Shown: piece after piece, positions 33,301 through 36,101 of the stretch
Numbering within the stretch: position 1 is the stretch's first letter
Layout of the letters: every line of letters begins with the position of its first letter
DNA from: Azorinus chamasolen
Taxonomy: Eukaryota > Mollusca > Bivalvia > Cardiida > Solecurtidae
Length of the DNA stretch: 64,000 bases
Direction: 5' to 3'
NCBI GenBank assembly: GCA_963576725.1
Contig: OY755237.1
Location: forward strand, 55,031,805 to 55,095,804
Program-made: the position numbers and the translations under genes
Notes under the pieces: generated by a model
What the model saw: only the letters and a program-made list of their open reading frames with translations
What the model was told of the DNA's origin: nothing
The model's database searches: none

Positions 33301-33934
33301 CTCCTTCTCAGAAATAAAGACATAATGAATATTCATTTGTTGACTTTTGATAATGGCATACCGTAATTTCATGAACACAGGATATTTTGGTATTATACGA
33401 ACTGTATAATCAGATCTATCATAATTTTATAAGCAAACAGAGCAGACCCTAATCAGATGGCTCCTACAGGATTGCAGATCTTATTCTACAGTTTCTGCCA
33501 TATGACCAAAGTCTCCTGTGTTCAAATGCCATTAAGAAAATTAATCTAATTAATATTCATGATGTCATTATTTCTTAGAATCATAATTATTCATGGAATA
33601 AAGGGTTAAATGAAAATTCTAATATAACTGATTTTGGTCAGCAATGCTTGTGATCAAAGAATCCATATTTTATAGAAATCTTCAAAATAGAAGAAAGAAA
33701 AACTGAAATATAGATGTAAATGGATGCAACACCCTGAACTGTACCTTGCATACAATGAAATACGGCCTGAGGTAGCTGGGTTGTAAGTCTGAGCCACTTG
33801 TCACGGGTTTTGTACACTCTACTAGGCTGCTCAAGCCTCTTAGCCGCCCTCTTCCCAGAACATAACTTCTCAACAACATCAGCAAAGACAAATTTCTTGC
33901 CCACCTCTAACGGTGTGAAATTGGTCTCAGTCAT
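217..33934 (-). CDS. Gene A: coiled-coil CAP-Gly protein, 13 exons, 3' end outside window
   Basis: Thirteen exons join in phase with no stop (190+1448+159+148+176+253+205+302+204+102+234+181+182 nt), giving 1261 residues. Order: N-terminal segment 1-63; Ser/Pro/Gln-rich low-complexity region about 64-546; coiled coil about 547-780; basic, Ser-rich linkers 792-1200; and from about 1221 the first half of a CAP-Gly domain with GTIKFIG and GVELDKE, where the intron interrupts it. The signature GKNDG-type loop would lie in the next exon, left of position 1. CAP-Gly domains bind tubulin or EB C-terminal tails, so a microtubule or centrosome role is likely; that is inference. A C-terminal CAP-Gly behind a long coiled coil recalls CEP350 and CLIP-like proteins, but I cannot assign an orthologue. 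Introns are 0.3-8.4 kb and filled with MITEs. Confidence 0.85.
825..1068. repeat. Degenerate H and B fragments
   Basis: CACTGTTTGCCATTCCAAAG (H) is followed by an imperfect B-type hairpin (AGATCAGATGGCTCCTGCAG). The stretch 399-824 in this intron shows nothing clear. Confidence 0.4.
1072..1273. repeat. Family C MITE
   Basis: Ends CAGTAAAACCTCTCTATAA and CGAGGTTTTACTG. Central hairpin GGTGGCTGCTTAAAGCA... with core CTCCAATAGGAG. Confidence 0.75.
1378..1615 (+). repeat. Family B MITE, worn
   Basis: CCCTTTACTCCATGAATATTC start, hairpin AAACAGAGCAGACCC... near 1518, and TATGGAGTAGAGGGTCA end. Confidence 0.6.
1691..1871 (-). CDS. Gene A exon 12, Ser/Pro-rich linker, residues 1141-1200
   Basis: Acceptor atttactttcag|AA (phase 1), donor TCATCTAG|gtgagt (phase 2). 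Contains TLSRTLSPAPPPSGHRSVSP, a basic Ser-Pro linker next to the CAP-Gly domain, a common arrangement in CLIP-type proteins. Confidence 0.87.
1950..2250. repeat. GGGCCATAACTC-type bivalve repeat
   Basis: Contains AGAGCGGACAAG twice, AAGGGCCATAACTCTGAAG, a (GACA)n tail near 2180-2210 and the terminal hairpin CCACTACGTGG. Similar repeats are common in bivalve genomes. Confidence 0.6.
2250..2336 (+). repeat. Family B half copy
   Basis: Right half only: GGAGCCATCTGCTCTGGGTC ... GGGGTAAAGGGTT. Confidence 0.5.
2440..2633 (-). repeat. Family B MITE, truncated
   Basis: Hairpin GACTCCTACAGGAGTTGTCTG, then the B body ending in a decayed GTGAGGGTTAA. Confidence 0.5.
2692..2920 (-). repeat. Family E MITE next to exon 11
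   Basis: TTAACCCTTTCCTCCAT to GGAGGAAAGGGTTAA, with perfect arms CCATTGTGATAAATAGAGCA around core GACTCCTATAGGAGCAAA. Confidence 0.8.
2934..3167 (-). CDS. Gene A exon 11, residues 1063-1140
   Basis: Acceptor tgtctttccag|GT, donor GGAAGAG|gtaata, phase 1 on both sides. Ser/Arg-rich: WARSRNRRGSVGSDASNSSF, then TSVRKRSKSADGR. A family E MITE ends only 14 bases beyond the donor. Confidence 0.87.
3321..3924. other. Intron 10 sequence without recognised feature
   Basis: Unique-looking AT-rich DNA with a short A-run at 3573-3582. No exon or inverted repeat recognised. Confidence 0.4.
3925..4120. repeat. Family F MITE
   Basis: Arms CTCCACCAAAACCTATACTG and its complement around TTTAGAATCATCTCAAAGAG; flanks AAGATGCGTACCC and GATCTGGACCTCTGA. 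Confidence 0.7.
4418..4487. repeat. Family G hairpin
   Basis: GGGCCCTGATGAGACACTGAG ... GTCTCATCAGGATCCAGAC, then TGTTTGCAAAGG. Confidence 0.6.
4574..4793. repeat. Family C MITE
   Basis: CAGTAGAACATGTCTTAAG to GACGGGTTCCACTG; core hairpin GGTGGCTTAATGCAGG with GCTCCTACAGGAGC. Confidence 0.7.
5233..5446 (+). repeat. Family A MITE
   Basis: TTAACCCTTTACCTGTTC start, TAAGGGAAAGGGGGGTTAA end; hairpin 5339-5407 with GCTCTATAGGAACCG core. Confidence 0.75.
5566..5795 (+). repeat. Family E MITE, full length
   Basis: TTAACTCATTCCCTCATAGG start; core GAGCATTTGCTCCTATTGG; the right TTAA is shared with the next element. Confidence 0.8.
5792..6050 (+). repeat. Family A MITE chained to the E copy
   Basis: Begins at the same TTAA that ends the E element (TTAACCCTACTTTCCCT); body and hairpin AAACAGAGCAGACTTTGATAA follow, decayed at the right end. 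Confidence 0.6.
6160..6373 (-). repeat. Family H MITE
   Basis: CCCTTTGAATGCGGGACATG start, hairpin AAACAGTGTAGAC...GCACTGTTTGTCATT, end ACATTGAAAGGGTTGAA. Confidence 0.7.
6618..6857 (+). repeat. Family B MITE
   Basis: TTAACCCTTTACCTCATGAA to GAGGGAAATGGTTAA; hairpin near 6753-6820. The preceding stretch 6374-6617 has only a T-run at 6481-6503. Confidence 0.75.
6901..7125 (-). repeat. Family B MITE, right end lost
   Basis: TTTAACCCTTTACTCCATAC start and hairpin GAGTAGACCTAGATTTGACA; body truncated after CCATGTGATATTTTATA. Confidence 0.6.
7232..7440. repeat. Family C MITE nested in A copy
   Basis: TA|CAGTAAAAAAAACTC ... GGGGTTTTGCTG|TA, with perfect hairpin arms around AGCTCCTAGAGGAGCT. TA flanks on both sides. 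Confidence 0.75.
7572..7780. repeat. Second family C MITE nested in the same A copy
   Basis: ACACTAGAACCTGTTTTAAG to GCTTAGTACAGGTACTACT; one hairpin arm is partly deleted (TATAGGAGCTTTCTGCATT). Confidence 0.6.
8241..8491 (+). repeat. Family A MITE, full length
   Basis: TTAACCCTTTCCCTGTTC to GAGGGAAAGGGTTAA, 251 bp. Hairpin 8384-8453 has core GGCTCCTATAGGAGCC. Confidence 0.85.
8488..8574 (-). repeat. Family H remnant between two chained copies
   Basis: TTTGCAAACAATATAGAC ... CACTGTTTGTCTTCC, bounded by the TTAA of both neighbours. Confidence 0.55.
8571..8781 (+). repeat. Family B MITE with mostly lost hairpin
   Basis: TTAACCCTTTACTCCATGAA to GAGTAAAGGGTTAA; the core is reduced to AAACAGAGCTCCTACTCTGTT. 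Confidence 0.75.
8899..9000 (-). CDS. Gene A exon 10, residues 1029-1062
   Basis: 102 nt, acceptor tttttggtccag|AT, donor AGATAGAG|gtaagc, phase 1 on both sides. Encodes GKRLSAERIELSYAKSSPSL and then SHIEKEDR. Skipping it would keep the frame, so it could be a cassette exon. It lies in the 14.2-kb gap between exons 9 and 11. Confidence 0.82.
9251..9483 (-). repeat. Family A MITE
   Basis: TTAACCCTTTCCCTCATATA to ACAGGGAAAGGGTTAA; hairpin 9288-9358 (GATTGCTCCTATAGGAGCC). An H fragment at 9204-9250 precedes it. Confidence 0.85.
9480..9654 (+). repeat. Family H MITE chained to the A copy
   Basis: Shares the TTAA at 9480; hairpin CAGTGCAGACCCTGATCAGA; ends CCACATTCAAAGGGTTAA. Confidence 0.65.
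9730..11131. repeat. Composite bivalve repeat with tandem ~160-170 bp units
   Basis: Opens ACCGCATACGGTACATAATA then CGCCCACTT and closes AGGTGGGCGTAT. GGGCCATAACTC recurs at about 10207, 10391, 10560, 10718 and 10874, each followed by CAGCTTCAGATCTTGATGCA and AGTTTTCCCAGAAAAC, so about five tandem units. No transposase frame. Short frames here are products of the repeat. Confidence 0.7.
11017..11077. repeat. (ACGA)n microsatellite
   Basis: About fourteen GAAC/ACGA tetranucleotide units in the tail of the composite repeat. Confidence 0.9.
11132..11730. other. Intron 9-10 gap sequence, nothing recognised
   Basis: AT-rich, with only a possible G remnant near 11470-11510 (CTGCGTCTCATCAGAATCC). 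Confidence 0.35.
11731..11900 (-). repeat. Family B-type hairpin, truncated
   Basis: TTAACACTTTCCCTGATAAA start; hairpin GTTCCTGTAGGAGCTGTCTG; right end lost. Confidence 0.5.
12026..12262 (+). repeat. Family B MITE
   Basis: CTTTACTCTTTGAACATT start, core CAGCTCCTACAGGAACTG, end GAAGTAATGGGTTAA. Confidence 0.65.
12351..12554. repeat. Family C MITE
   Basis: CAGTAGAACCCCTCTAATGC to GAAGGGTTTTACTG; core AAAGCTCCTATAGGAGCTTT. Confidence 0.8.
12788..13035 (+). repeat. Family A MITE
   Basis: TTAACTCTTCCCCTGTTC to AATAAAAGGGTTAA; core GACTCCTATAGGAGCC. Confidence 0.75.
13082..13348. repeat. A/B hybrid MITE
   Basis: The left half matches A (TACTGAATATTCATGG, GGAAGGTGGAACAT); the right half matches B (GATGTCATTATATCTTAC, TGAGGTAAAGAGTT). 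The hairpin lies between. Confidence 0.55.
13674..13875 (+). repeat. Family B MITE, worn hairpin
   Basis: TTAACCCTTTTTCTTCATGG to GAAGTAAAGGGTTAA. The 13349-13673 stretch before it has nothing recognised. Confidence 0.65.
14028..14190. repeat. Family F MITE
   Basis: GAGGTCCAGATAAGATACC start; arms ACCAAACCCTATACTGTGAC around a 6-base loop; end CTCCTTTATCTGTAGCT. Confidence 0.7.
14248..14312. repeat. Solitary hairpin related to the A/H core
   Basis: CGCAAATAGTGTAGACACTG ... GAGTCTGCACTATTTGCC, core GCTCCTTTTAGGAGC. Confidence 0.6.
14619..15071 (+). repeat. Family B MITE interrupted by a family E element
   Basis: TTAAACCCTATACATCGTG to GAAGTAGAGGGTTAA. The E copy at 14824-15055 splits its right terminus. 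Confidence 0.7.
14824..15055 (+). repeat. Family E MITE nested in family B
   Basis: TTAACTCATTCCCTCCTAG to GGAGGGAAATTGTGTTAA; the TTAA is duplicated on both sides of the insert. Confidence 0.75.
15073..15222. repeat. Family C core, ends worn
   Basis: CTTAATGCAGGATGAAAGTAA and TTTGTCCTGCATTGAGTAGG around GCTCCCAGGAAGC. Confidence 0.55.
15223..16080. other. Intron sequence between exons 9 and 10, little recognised
   Basis: Only an AAGATAAGACACTG...CATCTGATAAGAGACA imperfect inverted pair near 15438-15478 (G-like). No exon seen. Confidence 0.35.
16126..16376 (-). repeat. Family A MITE, full length, near-perfect hairpin
   Basis: TTAACCCTTTCCCTCATATA to ACAGGGAAAGGGTTAA, 251 bp; hairpin 16164-16232 around CGGCTCCTATAGGAGCCG. 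Confidence 0.88.
16425..16524 (-). repeat. Family H-like hairpin
   Basis: CAGTGCAGACTCAGATCAAA, core GGACTCTCTCAGGAGTCC, right arm GTCTACACTGTTTGTAAAGG. A cousin with the same flank (CTTATATACTCGGTTC) lies at 56788. Confidence 0.6.
16522..16770 (-). repeat. Family B MITE
   Basis: TTAACACTTTACTCCATAAA to GAAGGAAAGTTTTAA; core GGCTCACTAGGAGCC, with CTGCT doubled at 16616-16625. Confidence 0.7.
16771..17372. other. Intron 9 sequence near exon 9, nothing recognised
   Basis: No inverted repeat or exon seen. An 83-codon frame at 16803-17054 has no splice context or family resemblance. Confidence 0.35.
17373..17576 (-). CDS. Gene A exon 9, Ser/Thr/Glu-rich, residues 961-1028
   Basis: Donor GAGACTG|gtatgt is strong; acceptor ggattgtag|AG is weak in pyrimidines, but phase 1 on both sides fits. 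Encodes EIYQELSDKRAAS, then an acidic S/T/E/N run (CESEESKTESETQNETNTNS). The intron before it carries a family H MITE ending 25 bases from the acceptor. Confidence 0.75.
17601..17796 (-). repeat. Family H MITE next to exon 9 acceptor
   Basis: TTAACACTTTGAATGCAGG to GCATTCAAAGGGTTAA; core AACTCTTAGAGGAGCC. Confidence 0.75.
17998..18178. repeat. Family F MITE, strong palindrome
   Basis: GAGGTCCAGATAAGATGTAT start; arms CTTTAGAATCGTCTC and complement with loop TTCAA; CACCTTTATCTGTAG end. Confidence 0.75.
18291..18519 (-). repeat. Family B MITE
   Basis: TTAACCTTTTACCTGATAGA to TTAGGTAAAGGGTTAA; core TAGCTCCTGTAAGAGTC. Confidence 0.7.
18622..18809. repeat. Family C MITE, shortened stem
   Basis: ACTGTACAACCTGCCTTTAG start; one arm is cut to TTAATGCAGGGTGCTTTC; end GAGAGACTGTACTGTA. 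Confidence 0.6.
18851..19057. repeat. Family C MITE
   Basis: CACAGTATAACCCCTCTAAAC to GACGGGTTTTACTGT; core AAAGCTCCTCTAGGAGCTTT. Same subtype as the copies at 29837 and 59449 (AATATCGGTCTTGGAGACA). Confidence 0.8.
19163..19464 (-). CDS. Gene A exon 8, basic Ser/Pro linker, residues 860-960
   Basis: Acceptor cttattccag|AT (phase 2), donor TCAAGAG|gtgagt (phase 1). Begins YESYRVGPDGGSSEKSPS and contains DRRDIERSRRDRNRTTSADL, a strongly basic patch that could contact microtubules (inference). Confidence 0.88.
19585..19904. repeat. Two truncated family B copies in opposite directions
   Basis: AAACAGTAAACCCAGAGTAG ... TTTCTGCTGAAGC, then CATAGCAGAAACTGCAGAAT ... CAAACAGAGCAGACCCTGAT. Confidence 0.5.
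19905..20163 (+). repeat. Family B MITE
   Basis: TTAACCCTTTATTCCCTGAA to GGAGTAAAGGGTTAA; core CGGCTCCTATAGGAGCC. Confidence 0.8.
20287..20366. repeat. Family G hairpin
   Basis: TGTCAAACAGTTTAGATCCT ... CATCTGGATCTAGATTGTTT. Confidence 0.6.
20448..20652 (-). CDS. Gene A exon 7, basic linker, residues 792-859
   Basis: Acceptor ttctgttacag|AA (phase 1), donor TCTAAG|gtaggt (phase 2). Tyr/Arg/Asp/Ser-rich and probably disordered: DYRSSEPDRSLSEERKKYMY, with KRSTRYD after it. Confidence 0.88.
20716..20919. repeat. Family C MITE with clear TA duplication
   Basis: TA|CAGTAAAACCTCGCTATAAC ... AGAGAGGTTTTACTG|TA. Long arms GGCAGGTGGC...GCTTAAAGCA with core ACGCTCCTATAGTAGCGT. Confidence 0.88.
20927..21159 (+). 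repeat. Family B MITE near exon 6 donor
   Basis: ATACTGCATGAATATTCATG start, shortened hairpin GATCAGGAGATATCTGA, end GGAGTAAAGGGTTAA at 21159, 36 bases from exon 6. Confidence 0.65.
21195..21447 (-). CDS. Gene A exon 6, end of coiled coil, residues 708-791
   Basis: Acceptor ttgttttag|AAC (phase 0), donor AAACTTG|gtatgc (phase 1). Strong heptads include NRNYQLHDDNVRLKEELDEL. The coiled coil fades after KSLELVSSVRKHNSED. Confidence 0.9.
21562..21745 (+). repeat. Decayed B-type MITE
   Basis: AAACAGAGCAGACCCTGATC ... GTCTTGGTCTAATCTGTAGG, end AAGGAAACAGTTAA. Confidence 0.5.
21990..22196. repeat. Family C MITE
   Basis: Worn left end; core GAAAGCTCCTATAGGAGCTTTC; end AGCGGGGTTCTACTGTA. A G remnant lies at 21893-21925. 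Confidence 0.7.
22223..22455 (+). repeat. Family B MITE, collapsed hairpin
   Basis: TTAACCATTTACTTCATGAA start; AAGTAGAGCAGATCTTGATC ... GGGTCTACTCTGTTTGC. Confidence 0.6.
22565..22807 (-). repeat. Family B MITE adjoining the GC donor
   Basis: TTAACCCTTTACTCAAAGTA to AAGACAAGATTAA. It ends 12 bases inside the intron from the GC splice donor at 22819. Confidence 0.7.
22816..22821 (-). other. Non-canonical GC splice donor of gene A intron 5
   Basis: On the minus strand the junction is GAG|gcaagt. Phase matching on both sides and an uninterrupted coiled coil make a GC-AG intron the simplest reading; no GT donor nearby keeps the frame. Confidence 0.75.
22820..22995 (-). CDS. Gene A exon 5, coiled coil, with GC donor, residues 649-707
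   Basis: Acceptor tttgccatag|AT (phase 1). The 3' end is ACAGAG|gcaagt: the intron starts with GC, not GT, and otherwise matches the donor consensus. Phase 0 joins HLKTE to NQRLKENQ of exon 6, keeping the heptads. The segment reads VEKRVKELAADNETLRS. Confidence 0.85.
23028..23110. repeat. Family C left end fragment
   Basis: CAGTAAAATCTCTCTCTAAA ... TAAATATCGGCCTTGGAGAC, no right end. Confidence 0.5.
23308..23560 (-). repeat. Family B MITE, worn
   Basis: TTTACCTGATAAAGGCACTG start; GGCCCCTGTAGGAACTGTCT hairpin; the body decays after ATTTATGATGTTATTA. Confidence 0.5.
23712..23946 (-). repeat. Family B MITE next to exon 4 donor
   Basis: TTAACCCATTACTCAATTG to GAAGTAAAGGTTTAA; hairpin 23752-23819 with CGGCTCCTATAGGAGCC. 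Confidence 0.8.
23962..24109 (-). CDS. Gene A exon 4, coiled coil, residues 600-648
   Basis: Acceptor tttccctcag|CTG (phase 0), donor AAAATAG|gtattg (phase 1). The coiled coil is charged (RLSSEVVRLREELRQK), with a short polar break at DEPSLNRYDPNSPTA. A family B MITE ends 16 bases past the donor. Confidence 0.88.
24215..24447 (+). repeat. Family E MITE
   Basis: TTAACCCATTCCTCCATAGG to GGAGGAAAGGGTTAA; core TTTGCTCCTATAGGAGCAAA. Confidence 0.85.
24463..24612. repeat. Family F MITE, worn
   Basis: TTTCTCCACCAGAACCTATG ... AGAATCGTCTCTTTGAGACA ... ATTTGGTTAGGCAGAGAAA. Confidence 0.6.
24676..24834 (-). CDS. Gene A exon 3, coiled coil, residues 547-599
   Basis: 53 codons, phase 0 on both sides. 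Acceptor tctttgtag|CAT, donor GCAGAG|gtaagg. Heptad-like sequence NLRNLLATREQEIVELNSQF opens the coiled coil. Confidence 0.88.
24871..25143 (-). repeat. Family B MITE flanked by a longer direct repeat
   Basis: TTAACCCTTTAATCCATATA to TATATAAAGGGTTAA. CTATTTGTATTATAAACTTT lies before it and CTATTTGTATCATAAACTTT just after. Confidence 0.65.
25316..26763 (-). CDS. Gene A exon 2, Ser/Pro/Gln-rich, residues 64-546
   Basis: Largest exon, 1448 nt. Acceptor tatttcag|AT (phase 1), donor CTTGAG|gtaatt (phase 0). The protein begins DIIEDEADKTGVAKAEEF. It has short internal repeats: HSSAHSSAHSSARQTP near the middle, then SAQNSAQGSAQHSA. A basic, Thr-Pro-rich tail follows (TTPRTPLSNASSRTITPVNT). The many SP/TP sites look like proline-directed kinase targets, as in microtubule-associated proteins (inference). 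No folded domain was recognised. Confidence 0.88.
26806..26910. repeat. Family C fragment
   Basis: CAGTACGTGGCTGCTGAACG ... CATCCTGCATTAACCTACC; outer ends lost. Confidence 0.5.
26911..27134 (+). repeat. Family A MITE
   Basis: TTAACCCTTCCCTGTTTAG to CAAGGAAAGGGTTAA; core CGGCTCCTATAGGAGCC. Confidence 0.8.
27419..27657 (+). repeat. Family B MITE
   Basis: TTAACCCTTTGCCTCATGAA to GGTTAAGGGTTAA; the right TTAA is shared with the next copy. Confidence 0.75.
27654..27764 (-). repeat. Family B MITE lacking its hairpin half, chained
   Basis: Starts at the shared TTAA; keeps only the body GATGTCATTATTTCTCACAT and the end GGAGTAAAGGGTTAA. Confidence 0.7.
27868..28117 (-). repeat. Family B MITE
   Basis: TTTACCCTTTACTCCATAAA to GGAGTAAAGGGTTA; preceded by a C-type core remnant at 27799-27867. 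Confidence 0.75.
28125..28352 (-). repeat. Family B MITE, left end worn
   Basis: GAGTAGACCTAGATCAGACA hairpin with TTGCTATATAAGCTGTC core; end CAGGTTAAAGGGTATAA. From 28353 to 28730 nothing is recognised except a local repeat of TGTGATTA at 28570-28600. Confidence 0.6.
28731..28981 (+). repeat. Family A MITE
   Basis: TTTAACGGGCCTTTCCCTATT start, ATGAAAGAAAGAGTTAA end; the right TTAA is shared with the next element. Confidence 0.75.
28978..29087 (+). repeat. Family B half copy chained to A
   Basis: Begins directly with the hairpin AAGCAAACAGAGCAGACTC; ends GGAGTAAAGCGTTAA. Confidence 0.65.
29233..29463 (+). repeat. A/B-type MITE
   Basis: AACCTTTTCCCAGTTTGAAT to GAGGGAAAGGGTTAA; hairpin GTCTCCTACAGGAGCC. 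Confidence 0.7.
29460..29768. repeat. Chained H/G remnant then family B MITE
   Basis: From the shared TTAA: AACAATTTGGATCCAGATGA (G-like), then ACAATTTATTCCATAAATAC to TATAAAGGGTTAA of a B copy with a deleted core. Confidence 0.55.
29837..30039. repeat. Family C MITE with TA duplication
   Basis: TA|CAGTAAAACCTCACTTAACC ... AGAGGTTTTACTG|TA; core AAAGCTCCTAGAGGAGCTTT with long perfect arms. Confidence 0.85.
30040..30351. other. Intron 1 sequence, nothing recognised
   Basis: AT-rich; no inverted repeat, splice context or conserved frame seen. Confidence 0.35.
30352..30432. repeat. Family G hairpin
   Basis: CAAACAGCTTGGATCCTGAT ... CATCTGAACCCAAGCTGTTT. The following 30433-30660 shows nothing. 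Confidence 0.6.
30661..30828 (+). repeat. Family E MITE lacking one hairpin arm
   Basis: TTAACCCATTCCCTCATATG start; sequence jumps from GATAAATAGAGCATTTGC to the terminal GGAGAAAAGCGTTAA. Confidence 0.75.
30825..31091 (+). repeat. Family A MITE chained on both sides
   Basis: TTAACCCTCTCTCTGTTC to AAAAAGGGTTAA; core CTGCTCCTATGGGAGCC. Confidence 0.8.
31088..31285. repeat. A/B composite without hairpin, chained
   Basis: TTAACCCATTCCCTGTTC start, B-type end CATGGCGGTAAATGTTAA. Confidence 0.55.
31622..31695. repeat. Family G hairpin, worn
   Basis: CTGGCTCCAGATGAGATGCC ... GCATCTCATCAGGATCCAAA. Confidence 0.55.
31723..32506. repeat. Bivalve-type repeat, AGGGCCATGATGGCCCT to CTAGGTGAGCT
   Basis: Opens AACAAGAGGGCCATGATGGC with GCTCACCTAG. 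Three divergent ~150-bp units with TTTTTACTATATAATC, TTTGACCC and GGGGCATAA follow. Closes with GACGGACACAGGGCAATCAC and the hairpin AGCTCACCTTGGCAC...GTGCTAGGTGAGCT. No coding capacity. It lies in gene A intron 1. Confidence 0.75.
32766..32912. repeat. Family F MITE, shortened arm
   Basis: AAGGTGCGTACCAAAATAC start; CTCCACCAAACCCACAG and TATAGGGTTTAGTGGAG; end CATCTTATCTGGGCCTCTG. Confidence 0.7.
32990..33280. repeat. Two overlapping family F copies
   Basis: ACCAAACCCTATGTTGTGAC occurs twice with a third partial unit between (CGAACCCTATGTTATGACC). Confidence 0.6.
33284..33608. repeat. A/B-type MITE pair, rearranged
   Basis: TTAACCCTTCTCCTGTTC start; one hairpin arm only (AAACAGAGCAGACCCTAATC); B body and end ATGGAATAAAGGGTTAA just 3' of exon 1. 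Confidence 0.55.
33745..33934 (-). CDS. Gene A exon 1 (start codon), residues 1-63
   Basis: The ATG at 33934-33932 has A at -3 (AACCATGA). An in-frame TGA lies 18 bases upstream and there is no AG acceptor between, so this is the start and not an internal exon. The exon encodes MTETNFTPLEVGKKFVFADV and continues with a Lys/Arg-rich stretch ending in HCMQ. The donor is CAAG|gtacag, phase 1, which fits the exon at 26763. The fold is not recognised. The 5' UTR and promoter were not delimited. Confidence 0.75.
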
Positions 33935-34182
33935 GGTTAGATTATTTTTTCAGATTTTAAAATCATGTATCTATTATCACAATTGTGACACAGAACTGAA
34001 CATGCAATAATCCAAGAACGTTTTACATTAAATTTTTGCAATTACTATTTCACCTCATTTCATTTTTTATTACAAATAACTCATACCAGTAACTGTTATA
34101 AAAGCAAGGTATGGATAATGGAGTTTAAAGTACAGTCTGTTGTTGTTGTTTTGTATAAATTTAAAAAAAAAGTTCTTATACT

Positions 34183-34272
34183 GTACGTAAAACCTCTCTA
34201 AACTGAACATTCAAATAAATATCAAGGCGGCAATTTAATTCTAGGTTAAAGTAATGTAGAACACTCTTAGGC
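34183..34272. repeat. Family C fragment upstream of exon 1
   Basis: GTAAAACCTCTCTAAACTGA ... AAAGTAATGTAGAACACTC. The stretch 33935-34182 and 34273-34713 shows no further feature; it may hold the gene A promoter, which I cannot recognise. Confidence 0.4.
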
Positions 34273-34713
34273 CTAAAAAGATCTCAATCCTTGTAAGTCC
34301 TTCTTTTAGGATAAAGTCCTGAGTTCAAAATGAACTTTTTACATTTGATGATTATAATGTTTGGCCACTTGCTGGCTGTTCAAGTAAATAACAATAAAAT
34401 ATTCCAAATTACTGCTACATTAACCAAAATCCTGTTAATCATGCAGTTTTATCACAGATGATTGCACAAATCACTGTCCATTTATCCACCAGTGTTAAAC
34501 CACTGACAATTTATTGCACTCCAAATAGTAAACTGTTACTCCCTCTGTTTGATCTTCAATTAACTAGCACAGGAACTTCAGGAAGAACAAAACAGACAAA
34601 TCAAACAAACCCTGCTGCAGACAGATATTTGATTTCAGGAACTTGCATGTGATTCTGTTCAAAGTCAGGTAATTGCTACAGCTAACAATTGTTTGTGATC
34701 GAATCATAAAACC

Positions 34714-34935
34714 ATTAACTCTTTACCTCATAGATATGTCTTTTCATGCCTTTGCAAACAGAGTAGGCCCAATCAAATGGCTCCTATAGTTATCAGGAGC
34801 CGTCTGATCGGGATCTATTCTATTTGCATATGGCATAGCTCTGATTCCTGTGTTCATATGCCACTTTAAAATTTCATCTAATTTATAGTCATGATGTCAT
34901 TATTGTTTACATGAATATTCATCAGGTAAATCGTT
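34714..34935 (-). repeat. Family B MITE
   Basis: TTAACTCTTTACCTCATAGA start; hairpin with enlarged loop GGCTCCTATAGTTATCAGGA; worn end CAGGTAAATCGTT. Confidence 0.65.
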
Positions 34936-35103
34936 GATATCCAAATTGATCTGAACTTTGACATTTGGAAATATCCAGAAATATGAGTGACTTGTTCAAA
35001 CGGCCAGACACCTGCTGAATGCCAGGATGTCTGTGACAAGTTTCTGATGTTTCCTTGTTTTGTGTTAAGGCTTTTTCCTTAGAGACACATAAAGTGTCCT
35101 TAT
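34922..35103 (-). CDS. Candidate terminal exon of gene B (weak)
   Basis: A non-repeat island between two MITEs. Acceptor gtttgcgtgcag|AT would join in phase 1 to exon 3 and read DKDTLCVSKEKALTQNKETS onward for 59 residues to TGA at 34924-34922. The last bases run into a MITE end and the acceptor is purine-rich, so this could be chance. Another in-phase option is acceptor ggtgttag|AG near 48280, which stops after nine codons. Confidence 0.22.
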
Positions 35104-35483
35104 CTGCACGCAAACTTTAACCCTTCACCCGCTAAGTATAATTGCTTTTCACAAAATTTGTTCTCGAATAAATTTTTAAAGAAGATGATTCTTTAATCTT
35201 TAAAAAAGTATATGTATTAACCAAAGAGTAAAACTGTTTGGTTCTTGATGAAATTTCGAATTACTTTGCCTCGTATCTAAATCAAAACAGTTTGTGAAAC
35301 TCTTCAACAATTCACACACTGTGTGGTAAGAGGTAATGGTCCTGTTATTGAATTTCTATACCGGGCATCCGACCACATGCTGACTGTTCTTGAAGCATGA
35401 AAAAGACATCCCGCCCACATGAAAATATAAAAGCCACTCTCAAAAGATTGAAGATGAAAGTTCTCATGTCAAAGATTTCACAG

Positions 35484-35813
35484 TTTTAACCCTTTCCCTG
35501 TTGAATATTCATGCTAGAATATGAATATTCATTAGATCAATTTTTATAATTGCATATCATGGACTTCGTGCAAAACTATTCTAACTCCTTCACTTTGTGA
35601 AGGAGTTAGAATAGTTTTGCACCAAGCCCTCGATATGAACACAGGAATTTTTTTTATTGGTAGAAACTATAGTGTCAGATCTGTTATAACTTCATAAGCA
35701 AACAGAGCAGACCCTGGTGAGACAGCTCTTACAGGAGCCATCTGATCTGGGTCTACTCTGTTTGCAAATTAAGAATTGAAAAAGCATTTATATGAGGGAA
35801 AGGCCCGTTAAAA
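35484..35813 (+). repeat. Family A MITE with an inserted palindrome
   Basis: TTAACCCTTTCCCTGTTG start; body interrupted at about 35557-35633; hairpin from 35698; end GGGAAAGGCCCGTTAA with four extra bases. Confidence 0.75.
35557..35633. repeat. Small palindromic insertion inside the A copy
   Basis: Arms GTGCAAAACTATTCTAACTC and exact complement around CTTCACTTTGTGAAG; perfect over 35568-35622, with slightly diverged outer arms GGACTTC / GGGCTTG. Confidence 0.8.
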
Positions 35814-36101
35814 CAGCTTCATTCCAATCAGATGTAATTTAAGATCTTTCTAGAGGTTTATTATTTTTTAACATTTTGGGAAAGATATATACGAAAACTT
35901 TCTGATGTTATCCCTTTCCCTCATTTCCCTTTGCAAAGAGTGTAGACCCAGATCAGATAGCTCCTGTAGCATTTGTCTGAACAGGGTTGGTTCTGTTTGC
36001 TTATGGAATTACATAGATCCGATTTAAGCCTACAATTCCCTTGAAAGATTTACATTATAAAATTTAAGTTGATGGAAATTCATGAAGTGACCACTTGTTC
36101 A

